Shown here in pieces: positions 5,589 through 6,284 of a stretch of 6,284 nucleotides of DNA (within the stretch, counting starts at the first letter, position 1; each line of letters opens with the position of its first letter). The stretch is from CAYRWK01 sp964427965 (GTDB taxonomy: Bacteria > Patescibacteriota > WWE3 > UBA101185 > UBA10185), in assembly GCA_964427965.1 (NCBI GenBank), contig CAYRWK010000046.1:1-6284 (forward strand). The letters run 5' to 3'. The notes under the pieces are model-generated. The model had not been told where the DNA came from, made no database searches, and saw only the letters and a program-made list of their open reading frames with translations. The translations under genes and the position numbers were made by a program.

Positions 5589-5617
5589 ACTCTACATTGA
5601 TTGGTTTCACTAGTCAA
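5589..5617 (-). promoter_or_regulatory. sigma70-like promoter of the Erm gene
   Basis: On the minus strand TTGACT (5617-5612) and TAGAGT (5594-5589) are separated by exactly 17 bases. The -35 matches five of six consensus positions and the -10 four of six. Transcription should start near 5582, giving a leader of about 17 bases containing GGGAG. Confidence 0.65.
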
Positions 5618-5636
5618 ATACTAACCTGTTAAAGCA

Positions 5637-5666
5637 TTGACACACAAAAACCCCGCAGTGTAGCAT
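5637..5666 (+). promoter_or_regulatory. strong promoter TTGACA-18-TAGCAT
   Basis: A consensus -35 TTGACA (5637-5642) and a -10 TAGCAT (5661-5666) are 18 bases apart. The -10 ends six bases before an ATG at 5673. The promoter points into a 19-codon frame and then into the IS200 element, whose transposase it could also serve. It is divergent from the Erm promoter. Confidence 0.55.
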
Positions 5667-5672
5667 ATACAT

Positions 5673-5732
5673 ATGGATACTCAACAAAACCAAACTCAAT
5701 CTCCTCGCTACGCAGAGAGCTCCGAGCTTTAG
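5673..5732 (+). CDS. 19-codon frame, possible stump of an IS-interrupted gene
   Basis: The ATG lies six bases after the -10 of the best plus-strand promoter in the window. The frame encodes MDTQQNQTQSPRYAESSEL and ends at a TAG lying in the loop and closing pair of the left IS hairpin. The Q/T/S-rich start looks like a disordered protein N-terminus. Either this is the beginning of a gene broken by the insertion, with its remainder beyond 6230, or it is a leader frame upstream of the transposase. No family is recognisable, and chance cannot be excluded. Confidence 0.3.
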   Translation: MDTQQNQTQSPRYAESSEL

Positions 5733-5741
5733 CTCGGAGTT
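5718..5741 (+). repeat. left-end hairpin of the IS200-type element
   Basis: Arms 5718-5727 and 5732-5741 pair over ten positions, one of them G-T, around the loop TTTA. The loop and the innermost two pairs (GC-TTTA-GC) are identical to those of the right hairpin. IS200/IS605 transposases recognise such subterminal hairpins in single-stranded DNA. Confidence 0.75.
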
Positions 5742-5752
5742 GAATGCGCGAA

Positions 5753-5781
5753 TTTATGGTTTGTTTTGCGTGAGGTAGAAT
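5753..5781 (+). promoter_or_regulatory. transposase promoter, leaderless-type TAGAAT
   Basis: TAGAAT at 5776-5781 ends six bases before the GTG at 5788. A weak -35, TTTATG (5753-5758), lies 17 bases upstream of it. A GAAGG at 5782-5786 is too close to the GTG to act as a normal ribosome binding site. Confidence 0.4.
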
Positions 5782-5787
5782 GAAGGT

Positions 5788-6213
5788 GTGTTAAAAAGAT
5801 ATAGGTCAGGTTCACATACAAAGCATAGATTGCTGTTTCACATAGTAATTAGACCAAAATACAGAAAGAGAGTTCTAAGATATAAGCTGGCACACAGAAC
5901 AAAAGAACTTTTCAAACAATGCTGTCAAATAAACGACTGGATAATTCATGAACTTGAGATACTTCCTGATCACGTGCATATGTTAATACAAATAAACCCA
6001 AAGGACTCTGTAGCCTATGTAATGCAATTAATAAAGGGAGGTTCATCTAAAGTGATCAGGGAGGAGTTTCCGGAGCTTGATGAGTTCTTGTGGGGAGATA
6101 GTTTCTGGGGTGATGGATATTTTGCAGAAAGTGTGGGTAAAACCACCGAAACAGCAATCAGGAAATATATTCAGCAGCAAAACAAACAGGAGATAAGAGA
6201 CCATGGGCTTTAG
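5788..6213 (+). CDS. tnpA: IS200/IS605-family Y1 transposase TnpA
   Basis: This 141-residue HUH single-strand transposase cuts and joins IS ends through a phosphotyrosine. The order of motifs is complete. YRSGSHTKHRLLFHIVIRPK (5-24) is the family opening. HVH (62-64, in PDHVHMLI) is the metal-binding HUH. LIKGGSSKVIREEFPEL (81-97) and WGDGYFAESVG (107-117) follow. The nucleophile is Y127 in KYIQQQ, with Q131 four residues on. Length and the Tyr position match compact TnpA enzymes such as that of ISHp608. Hairpins at both ends support IS200 rather than a domesticated REP-associated enzyme. The start is GTG at 5788, chosen because the family opening begins at once and TAGAAT lies six bases upstream. 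The TAG stop is in the loop and closing pair of the right hairpin. No key residue is missing. Confidence 0.92.
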   Translation: MLKRYRSGSHTKHRLLFHIVIRPKYRKRVLRYKLAHRTKELFKQCCQINDWIIHELEILPDHVHMLIQINPKDSVAYVMQLIKGGSSKVIREEFPELDEFLWGDSFWGDGYFAESVGKTTETAIRKYIQQQNKQEIRDHGL

Positions 6214-6219
6214 CCCATG
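6202..6219 (+). repeat. right-end hairpin of the IS200-type element
   Basis: CATGGGC (6202-6208) and GCCCATG (6213-6219) pair perfectly around TTTA. The transposase stop codon TAG (6211-6213) is built into the loop and the first base of the 3' arm. The inner GCTTTAGC is the same as in the left hairpin. Confidence 0.78.
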
Positions 6220-6248
6220 CGAGCATCATTCTTGCAAACGAGCCAAAT

Positions 6249-6274
6249 AAACCAAGATAGGTAATCTGGTTTTT
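6249..6274 (+). terminator. weak Rho-independent terminator candidate
   Basis: AAACC and AGAT (6249-6258, one bulged A) pair with ATCT and GGTTT (6264-6272) around the loop AGGTA, and the T run extends two bases beyond the stem. The stem is AT-rich and the U tract short, so termination would be modest. It would close either the transposase transcript or the gene interrupted by the IS. Confidence 0.33.
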
Positions 6275-6284
6275 ATCACACAAT

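Larger units (their letters stand above)
5718..6219 (+). mobile_element. IS200-type single-gene insertion sequence (minimal extent)
   Basis: The span given runs from hairpin to hairpin and contains only the Y1 transposase gene, with no accessory TnpB. As is normal for IS200/IS605 elements, there are no terminal inverted repeats or target duplications. The true ends should lie roughly 10-40 bases outside the hairpins, at tetra- or pentanucleotide cleavage sites that I cannot fix without an empty-site comparison. The transposase frame is intact and both hairpins are well formed, so the element may be active. Confidence 0.8.

Noticed and set aside
5718..5741. Hairpin read as a Rho-independent terminator
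   Set aside because: No T run follows it, and its apex matches the right IS hairpin, so it is better explained as an IS end.
5566..5787. tRNA or other structured RNA gene in the longest intergenic gap
   Set aside because: No cloverleaf or TTCGA-type T-loop was seen; the gap is accounted for by two divergent promoters, the short frame and the left IS end.
5788..6213. Domesticated REP-associated (RAYT) transposase
   Set aside because: No dispersed REP repeats are seen in the window, both flanking hairpins are present, and the motif layout is that of ordinary IS200 TnpA.
1..6284. Recoded TGA (Gly or Trp), as in some Patescibacteria
   Set aside because: All genes close at sensible points with standard code, tryptophans are TGG, and no TGA lies inside conserved domains.

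Overview
The window is AT-rich and densely packed with eight complete protein genes, separated by short gaps or overlaps. No rRNA, tRNA or CRISPR array was seen. Low G+C, compact genes, mostly missing Shine-Dalgarno sequences, standard codon use (no in-frame TGA) and the flavour of several proteins suggest a small-genome uncultivated bacterium. Candidate Phyla Radiation/Patescibacteria (perhaps Microgenomates-like) is my best guess. That assignment is inference; no taxonomic marker gene is present.

Layout. (1) 1-51 may be the tail of an upstream gene. (2) 89-1586, plus strand: a THUMP-type RNA guanine methyltransferase, then a ClbS/DfsB-family four-helix protein with its own extended -10 sitting in the methyltransferase stop region. 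(3) 2918-1576, minus strand: a two-gene operon of a VOC (glyoxalase/bleomycin-resistance fold) protein and an HhH-GPD DNA glycosylase; the glycosylase converges on and overlaps the ClbS-like gene by 11 bases. (4) 3022-3696, plus strand: a winged-helix protein with a degenerate Nudix domain, divergent from the VOC operon, with an 18-base palindrome over its own start. (5) 3738-4676, plus strand: a D-2-hydroxyacid dehydrogenase homologue with an altered active site. (6) 5565-4684, minus strand: an Erm-type rRNA adenine methyltransferase with a good sigma70-like promoter. (7) about 5700-6240: a single-gene IS200-type element bounded by two hairpins, lying just downstream of a strong promoter and a 19-codon open frame that may be the stump of an interrupted gene.

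How the genes may work together. The ClbS-like protein, DNA glycosylase, VOC protein and Erm methylase all belong to families with members that protect a cell from DNA-alkylating or ribosome-targeting natural products. The divergent wHTH-Nudix protein is a plausible local regulator of the VOC-glycosylase operon and of itself. This reads as a possible small chemical-defence neighbourhood, but the functional link is inference from context.

The most unusual sequence-level pattern is a TANNNT hexamer placed exactly six bases before the start codon of four of the eight main genes and of one short frame. This points to leaderless mRNAs. Three enzymes (glycosylase, Nudix domain, hydroxyacid dehydrogenase) lack residues normally needed for catalysis in their superfamilies.
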